From assembly GCA_033763355.1 (NCBI GenBank), contig JANRKT010000418.1, positions 1 through 23,826 of the forward strand: a stretch of DNA of 23,826 bases, given 5' to 3'. Below are positions 7,976 to 17,156 of the stretch, piece after piece. The position numbers and the translations under genes were made by a program. Source of the DNA: JANRKT01 sp033763355. Its GTDB lineage: Bacteria > Bacteroidota > Bacteroidia > Chitinophagales > Chitinophagaceae. Each line of letters begins with the position of its first letter. Position 1 is the stretch's first letter. The notes under the pieces are model-generated. The model saw only the letters and a list, made by a program, of their open reading frames with translations. It did not search any database and had not been told where the DNA came from.

Positions 7976-9454
7976 TTATTGCCTGATTATTTTAATGGTT
8001 GACTGATCTGTGCTTGATTTTGTCTGAACGATATAGACCCCTTTGGTTAGTTCGGATACACTCATCACCAGTTGTTTTTGACGAGGTGCAAGCATCTGTT
8101 CCTTTAATACCTTGCCTGAAATATCGCTGATCTTTACTGAAATGGCTTCGTTGTTGCTTCCCTCTACTTCAAGCACAAGCCGGTCCGTAGTAATGGTGGG
8201 GTAAACCTTAACCATATACCCTGATGACGAAACATAAATTCTCTTTACTCCAAAAATTTCTTTTTTGCCGTCAATATCAGTTTGTGAAAGGCGATAGTAT
8301 ATTATTTTACCAGCCGGAAGGTTATTATCTGTAAACTGGTAATTCCTGTCTGTATTGGAATTACCTGCTCCGTTTATTTTATTCAAAACAGTAAAGTTCT
8401 TACCGTCGTTTGATCTCTCCAGTGTAAAGTAGTCATTGTTCTTTTCATTGGAAGTAACCCAGTTAAGAACTACTTTTTTATCCTTGTAAAATGCATCAAA
8501 GCCTTTCAATAAAACAGGTAAAGTAAGGTCACGCTGGTTCAGCAGGAACCACTGGTATAAATTATAACTCGTGCCCCCCTTTGCAAACACCGTTGCGCCG
8601 GTTCTGTAAGCTTCTGTCCATGCGTCGTGACCCAAAGCATTAAAATACATACCTTCCGCCGGTGGGTTGGGTACAGGCATAAACTGGTTCATCCTGTCAA
8701 TTAAATTTTTATTGGTCATATAACGGTCTTGTCCCCCGCTCTGGTCGCCAATATTTACAATGGCTAAAGTGGGCACATTGGCGGCCGCACAGTTATCAGC
8801 AGTATAAGAATAATAAGTAGATACTGCAGCAACAGGTGCATTGGCGGCCAAACGACGACCATAAGTTGTGGATGCGCCCGGATAACTCCATACCACATCG
8901 CCACCTACGCTCATCCCCGTTAAATATATCCTTGACTTATCTACACGGTATTTGGAAATTGCGTAATTAATGGCATTGTTGATGTTTTCAGCCGTTGGCC
9001 ATGAATACGCCTGGCAGGTTGAATGTTCCCCCCAGTATTGCAAACAGAGAATTATAAAACCGTAGCTCTGTCCGTTAACTGTAACACTGGAAAAATAACT
9101 CATGTTATTTCTTACCCTTGTGGGGATGGCATTAACGCGGAATAACCTGCCCAATCCCAGGTTTGTATTTACCGTTCCGTTGGTATTGTAATAAATTTCG
9201 CCGTCCCCCAGTTCACCACAGCCCGGCAGGTACAATATTACAGGGTATTGCTTGGTAGAATTAGACGGATTGCTGTAACCAGAAGGCAGGTATTCGTAAT
9301 ATCCTTTTATCTTATCATCAAATGCTGTAAAACTGCTTCCCGGACGCGGTGTAAAAGTAGCCGGATAAGTTTGTGCAGATGAGGCTGCAGAAAATCCTGT
9401 AAAAACTAAAATCAATAACCGTTGAAAGATCCTGAATGGCTTAGACGTAAACAT
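7976..9454 (-). CDS. Secreted alpha/beta-hydrolase esterase with T9SS sorting domain
   Basis: The order of parts in this 492-residue protein is: signal peptide (1-27, ending SSAQ); an esterase/PHB-depolymerase-like alpha/beta hydrolase domain (about 45-305); an Ig/FN3-like linker domain (about 315-408, with LNWVTSNEKNNDYFTLERS and YYRLSQTDIDG); and a C-terminal type A sorting domain (about 415-492, VYPTITTDRL, DISGKVLKE, KGVYIVQT). The nucleophile is S182 in GMSVGG; H276 in GHDAW and D237 are the likely partners. The sorting domain marks it for export by the type IX system and attachment or release at the surface. Substrate is unknown; polyester, feruloyl/acetyl-xylan or peptide esters are all possible. 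Monocistronic, with its own terminator. Confidence 0.88.
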   Translation of the reverse strand: MFTSKPFRIFQRLLILVFTGFSAASSAQTYPATFTPRPGSSFTAFDDKIKGYYEYLPSGYSNPSNSTKQYPVILYLPGCGELGDGEIYYNTNGTVNTNLGLGRLFRVNAIPTRVRNNMSYFSSVTVNGQSYGFIILCLQYWGEHSTCQAYSWPTAENINNAINYAISKYRVDKSRIYLTGMSVGGDVVWSYPGASTTYGRRLAANAPVAAVSTYYSYTADNCAAANVPTLAIVNIGDQSGGQDRYMTNKNLIDRMNQFMPVPNPPAEGMYFNALGHDAWTEAYRTGATVFAKGGTSYNLYQWFLLNQRDLTLPVLLKGFDAFYKDKKVVLNWVTSNEKNNDYFTLERSNDGKNFTVLNKINGAGNSNTDRNYQFTDNNLPAGKIIYYRLSQTDIDGKKEIFGVKRIYVSSSGYMVKVYPTITTDRLVLEVEGSNNEAISVKISDISGKVLKEQMLAPRQKQLVMSVSELTKGVYIVQTKSSTDQSTIKIIRQ

Positions 9455-9867
9455 ACCCTATACATTTTGTGTTTCAAAGTTGTAATGGCCTTTAGGAGAG
9501 AGGAATTGTCTGAAAGGGAAATTGTATAGGAAGGATTTTCAGAGAGACGGGTAATTTCCTGGTTTGGAGTTTTGTGCAGAATTGAGCTATAAAATAAAAA
9601 CTTTATAACCGATTTTGCAAGGGTTTATAAAAAAAATGAAAAGAATTTTTTTCCACTCCATTAAATGAATTGTCAATGAGTATTTTATAAAGTAATTGGT
9701 GGGCAATTGAATTTATTTTTAAAAAAATTTGCCTCTTGCTTTATTAATTGATTGTTCCCGAAAATAAAAAACCTTTCCACATCGCTTACCCTTCATCCAG
9801 TTAGTTTTCAGGTGGTTTGTGTAATTTATGTTACTTTGAAGAACTATTAAACCAAATTTTCTGCAAC
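9455..9867. other. AT-rich divergent intergenic region
   Basis: About 410 bases separate the divergent esterase and amidohydrolase genes. I find no gene-like frame. The best promoter candidate for the plus strand is TTacTTTG at 9831-9838, one mismatch from TAnnTTTG and 29 bases before the ATG at 9868, without a clear -33 partner. For the minus strand only CAacTTTG (complement of 9475-9482) is seen, also one mismatch. The rest is runs of A and T with no strong hairpin. Confidence 0.4.
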
Positions 9868-12800
9868 ATGAGAAAAGTCATTTCTTTCCTTATCGGACTG
9901 GGAATATCATATGCTGTATTTCCCCAGGTTACCCAACCGGTCAATGGCGTTGCTGATTCCCGGAATGGCTGTTACGCCTTCACCAATGCCACCATTGTAA
10001 AAGATGTTCAAACCACTTTAGCCGGAGCTACCCTTGTTATAAGGGAAGGCAGGATTACTGCTGTGGGCACTAATATTACTGTGCCCAAAGATGCAGTAGT
10101 TATCAATTGCAGTGGTAAATACATCTATCCTTCTTTTATTGATATTTATGCAGATTATGGTGTTGCCACACCCCAAAGGCAGGGAGGTGGTTTTAATTTT
10201 AATGCCCCCGCACAGCTCACTTCCAGTGTTAAAGGGGCTTTTGGGTGGAACCAGGCTATCAAAAGCGATGTGGATGCTTCAAAAATTTTTACAGTAGATG
10301 ACAGCAAAGCAAAAAATCTCCGGGAATCGGGGTTTGGTACTGTGCTTACACACCAGCGAGACGGTATTGCACGTGGAACAGGGGCGCTGGTAACACTTGC
10401 CAACCTGAAGGAGAATATGGTAATCGTAAAAGAAAGGGCTTCTTCGCATTATTCATTCAATAAAGGCGCTTCAACACAAAGCTATCCTACTTCAATGATG
10501 GGAAGTATTGCATTGCTGAGGCAATCATATATTGATGCACAATGGTATAAAACCAGGCCCGAAAAAGAAGGCGTAAACCTGAGTTTGCAGGCATGGAACG
10601 ATCAGCAGGGGTTACCGCAAATTTTCGAAGCCAATGATAAATGGAATGTTTTGAGGGCTGACCGTATCGGCGATGAGTTTGCTGTGCAATACATCATTAA
10701 GGCCGGAGGAAATGAATACCAGCGCATCAATGAAATGGCTGCTACAAAAGCTTCTTTTGTACTCCCATTAAATTACCCGCAGGCGCAGGATGTGGAAGAC
10801 CCCAATGAAGCACGGTTTGTCTCGCTGTCAGATATGAAACACTGGGAACTTGCACCTACAAACCCTGCAGCTTTCGAAAAAGCCAACATCAGTTTCTCTT
10901 TAACCACATCCGACTTGAGAGATGTAAAACAATTCATGGCTAACCTGAGGAAAGCTATTGAATATGGGTTGAGCGAAAACAAGGCTTTGGAAGCATTGAC
11001 AAAAAACCCTGCAACAGCTTTGGGGGTATATGATAAAGTGGGGAGCCTTGATGCAGGCAAATTGGCCAATTTCCTCATTACATCAGGGCCCGTATTCAAT
11101 GAAAAAACAATTATCCTGCACAACTGGATACAGGGCGAAAAATATGTTTTGAAAGAAGATGCCTGGACAGATATTAAAGGTACTTATGCATTTACGCTGA
11201 ATGCAGCCGGAAGCACCATGAATTATATTGTTGATGTAAAAGGCAATTCATCGGCCAATGTAATTGGAAAAGATACCGTGACCGCCAAATTCAGATATGA
11301 TGGCAAAATGGTAAAACTGAGTTTTACGCCTGATAAAAAATCGAAAGGAAATTTCCGTTTAAGCGGGGTAAACAATGGCGATAGCTGGAACGGTTTTGGT
11401 GAAGATTCATCAGGAAACAAACTTACATGGACAGCCGTGTTATCGAAAGCTGCCGTTGCCAAAGCTGACAGCGTAAAGAAAAAAGATATACCCAAAACAG
11501 GAAAAGTTACTTATCCTTTTTTACCTTATGGATGGGAAGAAGCTCCTAAACAGGAAAATCTTCTTATTAAGAATACTACAGTATGGACTAACGAAAATGA
11601 AGGGAAGCTTGAAGGAGCGGATGTATTGGTAAAAAACGGGAAAATAATTCAGGTAGGAAAAAATCTGTCTGATGCCACTGCAAAAATTATTGACGGAACA
11701 TGGAAACACCTTACTGCCGGAGTCATTGATGAACACTCCCACATAGCCGCTGCATCAATAAACGAAGGGGCCCAATCGGTAACATCAGAAGTTCGGATAG
11801 CAGATAACCTTAACCCGGATGACATTAATATTTACCGGCAGCTTAGCGGCGGGGTCACCTCTTCACATATATTACATGGCTCTGCCAACACCATAGGCGG
11901 GCAAACACAGCTTATTAAGCTAAGATGGGGCGCCAATGATGAGCAGCTTAAATTCCAGGGCTGGCCCGGCTTTATAAAATTTGCACTGGGCGAAAACGTA
12001 AAGCGGTCTTCTTCGCAAAACAACAACCGTTTCCCTGATACAAGAATGGGTGTTGAACAGGTATTGGTTGATGCTTTTACAAGGGCAAGGGATTATGAGA
12101 ATGCCATCAAAAAAATTACAGAAGAGGCTAAAACAAAAAAGGGCACTGCACCTGTTAATCCGTTTAATGTTGTAAGAAGGGACCTTGAGCTTGATGCCCT
12201 CGTTGAGATCATGAATAAAAAGCGTTTCATTACCTGCCACTCCTATGTGCAAAGTGAGATTACTGCAATGATACGTGTAGCCGAACGTTTCGGGTTTACT
12301 TTAAATACATTCACCCATATTCTTGAAGGATATAAAGTTGCTGATAAAATGAAAGCCCATGGCGCCAGCGCATCCACCTTCAGCGACTGGTGGAGTTACA
12401 AATGGGAAGTTTATGACGCCATCCCGTATAACCCTTACATCATGCAGCGTGTGGGTTTAAATGTAGCCATCAATTCAGATGATGCGGAAATGGCCCGCCG
12501 CCTGAACCAGGAAGCGGGAAAAAGCATGAAGTATGGTGGAATGGGTGAAGAAGATGCTTTGAAAATGGTTACGCTCAATCCTGCAAAAATGCTCCGTGTA
12601 GATGATAAAGTGGGCAGCATTAAAGCAGGAAAAGACGCTGACCTCGTATTGTGGAGCGACCACCCGTTAAGCATTTATGCAAAATCACTATACACTATTG
12701 TTGATGGCATTATCTATTTTGACAGGGAAAAAGATGCAGCGATGCGCAAGCAGGTTGCAGCAGAAAGAAACCGCCTTGTTCAGAAAATGATGGGTGAAAA

Positions 12801-12915
12801 AAGGAGCGGCGCACCAACAAGCCCAGCACAACCCAGCTTCCTGGTTATGCACAGTTGCAGCGAACACCAGCATAACCATGGATTACTTGTTATAGATGCA
12901 GACGGATCATTTTAA
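9868..12915 (+). CDS. Exported double-domain amidohydrolase-family protein
   Basis: The ATG at 9868 (1015 aa) gives a proper signal peptide (1-20, ending VFPQ); a frame extension to a TTG at 9817 would bury it. Two amidohydrolase-like modules flank a beta-rich insert (about 425-540). The N-terminal module (25-425) keeps the family's flanking beta-sandwich (GATLVIREGRITAVG, ALTKNPATALGVYDKVGSLDAGK) but has DIYAD where HxH is expected. The C-terminal module (565-975) is intact: H623xH625, H791, H817 and D871/D872, then the TLNPAKMLRVDDKVGSIKAGKDADLVLW ending in the usual order. It is therefore a probable metal-dependent hydrolase of amide, imide or peptide-like bonds in the periplasm; substrate unknown. 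The tail (994-1005) is a Cys/His cluster. The second amidohydrolase gene follows after 18 bases. Confidence 0.9.
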   Translation: MRKVISFLIGLGISYAVFPQVTQPVNGVADSRNGCYAFTNATIVKDVQTTLAGATLVIREGRITAVGTNITVPKDAVVINCSGKYIYPSFIDIYADYGVATPQRQGGGFNFNAPAQLTSSVKGAFGWNQAIKSDVDASKIFTVDDSKAKNLRESGFGTVLTHQRDGIARGTGALVTLANLKENMVIVKERASSHYSFNKGASTQSYPTSMMGSIALLRQSYIDAQWYKTRPEKEGVNLSLQAWNDQQGLPQIFEANDKWNVLRADRIGDEFAVQYIIKAGGNEYQRINEMAATKASFVLPLNYPQAQDVEDPNEARFVSLSDMKHWELAPTNPAAFEKANISFSLTTSDLRDVKQFMANLRKAIEYGLSENKALEALTKNPATALGVYDKVGSLDAGKLANFLITSGPVFNEKTIILHNWIQGEKYVLKEDAWTDIKGTYAFTLNAAGSTMNYIVDVKGNSSANVIGKDTVTAKFRYDGKMVKLSFTPDKKSKGNFRLSGVNNGDSWNGFGEDSSGNKLTWTAVLSKAAVAKADSVKKKDIPKTGKVTYPFLPYGWEEAPKQENLLIKNTTVWTNENEGKLEGADVLVKNGKIIQVGKNLSDATAKIIDGTWKHLTAGVIDEHSHIAAASINEGAQSVTSEVRIADNLNPDDINIYRQLSGGVTSSHILHGSANTIGGQTQLIKLRWGANDEQLKFQGWPGFIKFALGENVKRSSSQNNNRFPDTRMGVEQVLVDAFTRARDYENAIKKITEEAKTKKGTAPVNPFNVVRRDLELDALVEIMNKKRFITCHSYVQSEITAMIRVAERFGFTLNTFTHILEGYKVADKMKAHGASASTFSDWWSYKWEVYDAIPYNPYIMQRVGLNVAINSDDAEMARRLNQEAGKSMKYGGMGEEDALKMVTLNPAKMLRVDDKVGSIKAGKDADLVLWSDHPLSIYAKSLYTIVDGIIYFDREKDAAMRKQVAAERNRLVQKMMGEKRSGAPTSPAQPSFLVMHSCSEHQHNHGLLVIDADGSF

Positions 12916-12933
12916 AAAATTAAATCAGAAGAA

Positions 12934-14247
12934 ATGAAAAGATATTTTTCAATTGTCATGTCAATATTACTGGTAACATCGTTACACTCACAGGATGATG
13001 TTTATCCTTCAAAAGAATACAAGGGCCTGTTGTTTATTACCAATGCCACCATTCACGTGGGCAACGGTCAGGTAATCAGCAACGGAACAGTTAAAGTAAA
13101 CAACGGAAAAATTGAACAGGCGGGCACTGATATTCCTGTACCCGCAGGTGATGTGAAAGTATTTAATGTGCAGGGCAAGCATGTTTACCCGGGTTTGATT
13201 TTACCCGTAACCAATCTTGGTTTAATAGAAGTTCCCAATGGCGGCAGACCCACTGCCGACCTTACTGAACTTGGGCAATTAAATCCCAACATCCGTTCTA
13301 TTGTTGCTTATAATACGGATTCCAAAGTAATAAATACGTTGCGCAGCAATGGCATATTGCTTGCCGGCATTGCCCCGCAGGGCGCATTGCTGAGCGGGTC
13401 TTCGTCTGTGGTGCAGCTTGATGCATGGAACTGGGAAGATGCGGCATATAAAACAGAGAATGGTATTTATTTCAACATGCCTAATCTTATTGTAAGGCCC
13501 AATCCATTCGCTATATTTTTCGGGATACCCCAAACCCCGGCAGCAGAAGCATTGAAAAGGGCCATGGAACAGATTGAAGAAGTAAAAAGTTTCTTCAGGG
13601 AGGCCAAAGTTTATTTTGCAGAAAGCAACCATTCAGAAACCAACCTGAAGTTTGAAGCGGTAAAGGGGTTGTTTGAGAAAAAACAGAAATTCTTTATACG
13701 CTGCGACCTGGTAAAGGAAATGCTGGTAGCTATTGATTTTGTAAAAGAATTTGGTTTTGATGTTGTGATTGCCGGAGGAAGCGAAAGCTGGCAAATACCG
13801 GAATTACTGAAACAAAACAATATTGCTGTTATTTTAAACCAGCCGCATAACCTTCCTACCCTTGCAGATGATGATGTTGACCAGCCTTATAAAACAGCAT
13901 CAATGTTACACAAGGCTGGGGTGTTGTTTGCTATTAATGATGATGACGGGCAAACCCGTGGAAGGAACCTTCCCTTCAATGCAGGTACTGCAGCAGCTTA
14001 TGGCCTGGGGAAAGAAGAAGCATTATCGGCCATAACGCTCAATGCCGCAAAAATTCTTGGTATTGCTGATAAAACAGGCTCAATTGAAGCAGGCAAAGAT
14101 GCCAATATTGTGGTAAGCGAAGGGGACATTCTTGATATGCGTTCAAGCATCATTACTCATGCATTTATACAAGGCAGGATGATTGACCTGAATGACAAAC
14201 ACAAGCAACTGTACGAAAGGTATAAACACAAATACGGTCTTAAATAA
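12934..14247 (+). CDS. Exported amidohydrolase-like protein lacking the metal site
   Basis: The 437-residue protein has a signal peptide (1-19, ending SLHSQ). It shows the amidohydrolase-superfamily beta-sandwich at both ends (GTVKVNNGKIEQAGTDIPVP; ITLNAAKILGIADKTGSIEAGKDANIVV). Where active relatives have a HxH motif after YPG it reads LILPVTNLGL, and the strand that should supply the next His reads IRCDLVKEM. Only the acidic NDDDGQTRG near 330 remains. It is therefore probably not a conventional metal hydrolase. It resembles the N-terminal module of the upstream gene in layout. It is cotranscribed with that gene (18-base gap, AGAAGA before the ATG), which suggests a subunit or regulatory partner of the active module. 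The operon ends at a clear terminator. Confidence 0.85.
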   Translation: MKRYFSIVMSILLVTSLHSQDDVYPSKEYKGLLFITNATIHVGNGQVISNGTVKVNNGKIEQAGTDIPVPAGDVKVFNVQGKHVYPGLILPVTNLGLIEVPNGGRPTADLTELGQLNPNIRSIVAYNTDSKVINTLRSNGILLAGIAPQGALLSGSSSVVQLDAWNWEDAAYKTENGIYFNMPNLIVRPNPFAIFFGIPQTPAAEALKRAMEQIEEVKSFFREAKVYFAESNHSETNLKFEAVKGLFEKKQKFFIRCDLVKEMLVAIDFVKEFGFDVVIAGGSESWQIPELLKQNNIAVILNQPHNLPTLADDDVDQPYKTASMLHKAGVLFAINDDDGQTRGRNLPFNAGTAAAYGLGKEEALSAITLNAAKILGIADKTGSIEAGKDANIVVSEGDILDMRSSIITHAFIQGRMIDLNDKHKQLYERYKHKYGLK

Positions 14248-14262
14248 ACACAGAAAGGATTG

Positions 14263-14294
14263 AAAACTGCAGGAAGTTTTTCTGCAGTTTTTTT
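14263..14294 (+). terminator. Intrinsic terminator of the amidohydrolase operon
   Basis: The stem AAAACTGCAG / CTGCAGTTTT (14263-14272, 14282-14291), 10 bp with a 9-base loop, continues into a T run to 14294. Confidence 0.88.
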
Positions 14295-14358
14295 GTGATT
14301 ATTTCAAGCTGCTCCGGTCCTTTTCCTCATCCTTTGAGACCACCGTAGTCTGCAAGCT

Positions 14359-14859
14359 TCAGTCCCTTTCTTCCTGTTTGGGATAATCAAAGAGCAAAAA
14401 TTTCTTTTCTGATTGCCTGAAGTCTTTCCAGTGCCGTGCATCGGACTCCATTGCAAAAACCGCACAGGTGGGCATGTCATCTACTTTTACCAGTTTTAAC
14501 TGGTTAACAAAATCAGTTATGCCGGGGTTGTGGGAAAATAGGGCTATGTGATTCCATGCATCATCAGCCTTTCCGATTACTTCAAAAAAAATTTCGGGAC
14601 TGGCAAGATAAAGTTCAGGCGGGTAAACAACATGTTCCCTGTTTACCTGAAAAACTTCAGCAAAAGCCTGAGCTGTTTTTTTGGCCCTCTTGGCGGGGCT
14701 GGAAATGATGGCATCAATTTCTATTTTCTTTTTCAGCAGGCGTTCCGCCATTTTAGGGGCATCTTTTTTACCCCTTTCATTAAGCGGCCGGTCAAAATCG
14801 CTAATTGACAGGTTATCCCAGCTGCTTTTGGCATGGCGAACAATAACAACGGTCTTCAT
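14359..14859 (-). CDS. SixA-like histidine phosphatase-family protein
   Basis: The 166-residue cytoplasmic protein belongs to the histidine phosphatase superfamily, SixA type. It has the N-terminal RHA motif (R8-H9, H9 being the phospho-acceptor), NERG at 27-30, R58 in SSPAKRAKKTA, E82 and the second catalytic H110 in HNPG. Length matches SixA (about 160 aa) rather than phosphoglycerate mutase. SixA of E. coli dephosphorylates phosphohistidine proteins; the substrate here is unknown. The ATG at 14859 is used because the frame's upstream start is a TTG two codons earlier. TTacTTTG (complement of 14874-14881) lies close upstream as a possible -7 box. The gene stands alone and converges on the amidohydrolase operon. 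Confidence 0.88.
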   Translation of the reverse strand: MKTVVIVRHAKSSWDNLSISDFDRPLNERGKKDAPKMAERLLKKKIEIDAIISSPAKRAKKTAQAFAEVFQVNREHVVYPPELYLASPEIFFEVIGKADDAWNHIALFSHNPGITDFVNQLKLVKVDDMPTCAVFAMESDARHWKDFRQSEKKFLLFDYPKQEERD

Positions 14860-15147
14860 GAACAATTAAAAAGCAAAGTAAAAAAGAAGGGTTGAAAACT
14901 CGGTAAGAACAATAATTTGCTCTTTGTGTGTAACAAAGGGGACATTCCCGAAACCGCTAAAAGCTTCGTCAGGGTAACAGATAATGACCTTTATGGGGCC
15001 ACATAGGAAGCTGAGGATTTAAAAAACGGGTTTGAGCTTGATAAAACATAACAAAAATTTTGCCAAAAAATATTTAAGCCCGTATTTATCAATAAGTTTC
15101 TATTTAACGCAGTTGCAGAACTTATTGTTAGCGACAACCACACTGGA

Positions 15148-16995
15148 TTAATATCCCCTGATGTTTTTCCCGTCCATAAAATTCATAAAGGCTTTGTTCA
15201 CCACCCTGTTTCCACCGGGTGTGGGGTAATTGCCTGTAAAATACCAGTCACCAGTATTGGTAGGGCAGCTTTCGTGCAGTCCCTCAATGGTCTGATAGAT
15301 TACATCAACGGGTATATCCACTTCCGGAGGTGTAATAAGCTGGGCAGTTTTCCGGGAAATTTCTTCGGTTGTAAAGGGTTTGTAAATGTGTTTTACCAGG
15401 TTTTCGGTATGCAACTGGTTGTTGCGATGCAATTCTTTTGCTTTGCAGTTCACATCGTGAAGCAACTGCTCATCCCCCCTTTCTTTTAGTAGCGCAATAG
15501 CTGCATTAAAAGCAACAAAGTCGCCCAATTTGCTCATGTCTATACCATAGCAGTCCGGATAACGTATCTGGGGTGCAGATGAAAGGATAATTATGCGTTT
15601 AGGGTTAAGCCGCGACAGCATCCGTACTATGCTTTCCCTTAATGTGGTGCCCCTTACAATAGAATCATCAATTACCACCAGCGTATCTTCTTTGGGGCGC
15701 ACAGTTCCGTAGGTAATGTCATATACGTGCTGCACCATTTCATTGCGGCTGTCATCTTCTGTAATAAAAGTCCGCAGTTTGACATCCTTAATGGCAATTT
15801 TTTCCATCCGCACTTTCCGCTGAATCATCTCACTGAGCTTTTCCTCTGTAATATCATTGCCCCAGGAAAGGATGCGTTGTATCTTGATTTTATCAAGGTA
15901 TTCCTCCATGCCCTTTACCAGGCCGTAAAAAGCTACTTCGGCCGTATTGGGAATAAAAGAAAAAATGGTGTTTTTAAGATCATAATTTATAGCATCAAGC
16001 ACCGGCTCACTTAAATGGCGGCCCAGGGAAATGCGTTCCCTGTAAATTTTCTCATCGCTTCCCCGGCTGAAATAAATGCGCTCAAAACTGCATGCCCTTC
16101 TTTCCTTGGGCGGCACCACTTCTTCATTCCTTACACTCCCATCGGGTTCTATTATCATTGCGGTTCCGGGTGCAAGTTCAAAAACCTGGTCGCCCTTTAC
16201 ATTAAAGGTGGTTTGTATGGCCGCCCTCTCTGAAGCAGCTACCACCACTTCTTCATCAATGTAGTAATAAGATGGCCTGATGCCATGTGCATCCCTCATT
16301 ACAAATGAAGACCCGTTGCCCACAATGCCACCTACATGAAATCCCCCGTCGAAGAGGGGCACAGATTTTTTTAGCACTTTCAGTATATCCAGCGACTCAG
16401 GTTCCGCATCGTCTGCATTGCTTAAAAAAGTATGCATTACTTCAATCATTGCGGCAAGGTCGCTGAACCTTGAAAATTCCCCCGGTTCTTTATTAACCAG
16501 TGAAAATAATTCCTCGGTATTTACAAGGTTAAAATTACCTGCCAGGGCAAGGTTGCGGGCAGGTATGGTGTGCCGCTTAATAAAAGGATGGCAATATTCC
16601 AGTTTGTTTTTACCCTGCGTTCCGTAACGCAAATGCCCCAGCAGCAACTCACCAAGAAAGTTAACATGGCCTTTCATAAGGCCCGGATGTGTTTTTATAT
16701 TGGGATGGTATTTTTCCAGTTCATTGATTTCCTCTCCAATGGTTTTAAAAAGATCGGCAATGGGCTGAGGTGCATTGCTGCGTAAGCGGTGCATGAAAGG
16801 ATAGCCTGGTTCTGTATTGAGTTTAATGGAAGCGATACCTGCGCCATCCTGCCCCCTGTTGTGTTGTTTTTCCATGAGCAGGTACAGTTTGTTGAGGCCA
16901 TACATTACTGTACCGTACTTTTTCTGATAGTAAGAGAAGGGCTTGCGTAAACGGATAAAGGCAAGGCCGCACTCATGTTTAATTTCATCACTCAT
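15148..16995 (-). CDS. purF: Amidophosphoribosyltransferase, long form
   Basis: PurF catalyses the first committed step of purine synthesis, transferring the glutamine amide nitrogen to PRPP. From the ATG at 16995 (615 aa), C9 in KHECGLAFI is the N-terminal-nucleophile cysteine, exposed by removal of an 8-residue propeptide. RGQDGAG, HLRYGTQG and GNFNLV are glutaminase-domain motifs. The PRPP loop is VVIDDSIVRGTT with D443-D444. The protein is about 110 residues longer than E. coli PurF, mainly through extra sequence between the first two glutaminase motifs and in the C-terminal half. Near the C-terminus the FTGNYPT motif is present, but the CxxC that precedes it in B. subtilis PurF is replaced by DWYF, which argues against a 4Fe-4S cluster. 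The start is fixed by the promoter at 17015-17046; the longer frame to 17046 would begin upstream of it. Confidence 0.88.
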   Translation of the reverse strand: MSDEIKHECGLAFIRLRKPFSYYQKKYGTVMYGLNKLYLLMEKQHNRGQDGAGIASIKLNTEPGYPFMHRLRSNAPQPIADLFKTIGEEINELEKYHPNIKTHPGLMKGHVNFLGELLLGHLRYGTQGKNKLEYCHPFIKRHTIPARNLALAGNFNLVNTEELFSLVNKEPGEFSRFSDLAAMIEVMHTFLSNADDAEPESLDILKVLKKSVPLFDGGFHVGGIVGNGSSFVMRDAHGIRPSYYYIDEEVVVAASERAAIQTTFNVKGDQVFELAPGTAMIIEPDGSVRNEEVVPPKERRACSFERIYFSRGSDEKIYRERISLGRHLSEPVLDAINYDLKNTIFSFIPNTAEVAFYGLVKGMEEYLDKIKIQRILSWGNDITEEKLSEMIQRKVRMEKIAIKDVKLRTFITEDDSRNEMVQHVYDITYGTVRPKEDTLVVIDDSIVRGTTLRESIVRMLSRLNPKRIIILSSAPQIRYPDCYGIDMSKLGDFVAFNAAIALLKERGDEQLLHDVNCKAKELHRNNQLHTENLVKHIYKPFTTEEISRKTAQLITPPEVDIPVDVIYQTIEGLHESCPTNTGDWYFTGNYPTPGGNRVVNKAFMNFMDGKNIRGY

Positions 16996-17014
16996 GCCGG
17001 AAATTGTAGAGGCG

Positions 17015-17046
17015 CAAAGGTAAGAGTAAAATGCAAAAGTGATCAA
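17015..17046 (-). promoter_or_regulatory. Promoter of purF
   Basis: On the minus strand TAccTTTG (17015-17022) is an exact -7 consensus match and TTG (17044-17046) lies 21 bases upstream. The ATG at 16995 is 20 bases downstream of the box, giving a very short leader. Confidence 0.6.
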
Positions 17047-17156
17047 GTATAAATAACGGGACCCTATGGATAAACCCCTGTTACAGGAACTCCCGGAAAA
17101 AATTCAAAAAACAGGTAAGAATCCTCTCGCCACCTTTAAAAGGTTTGTTCTCAAAA

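Noticed and set aside
15010..15100. Possible inverted repeat ACGGGTTTGA / TTTAAGCCCGT upstream of the SixA-like gene and downstream of purF
   Set aside because: Needs G-U pairs and a long loop, with no T run directly after it; too weak to call a terminator.
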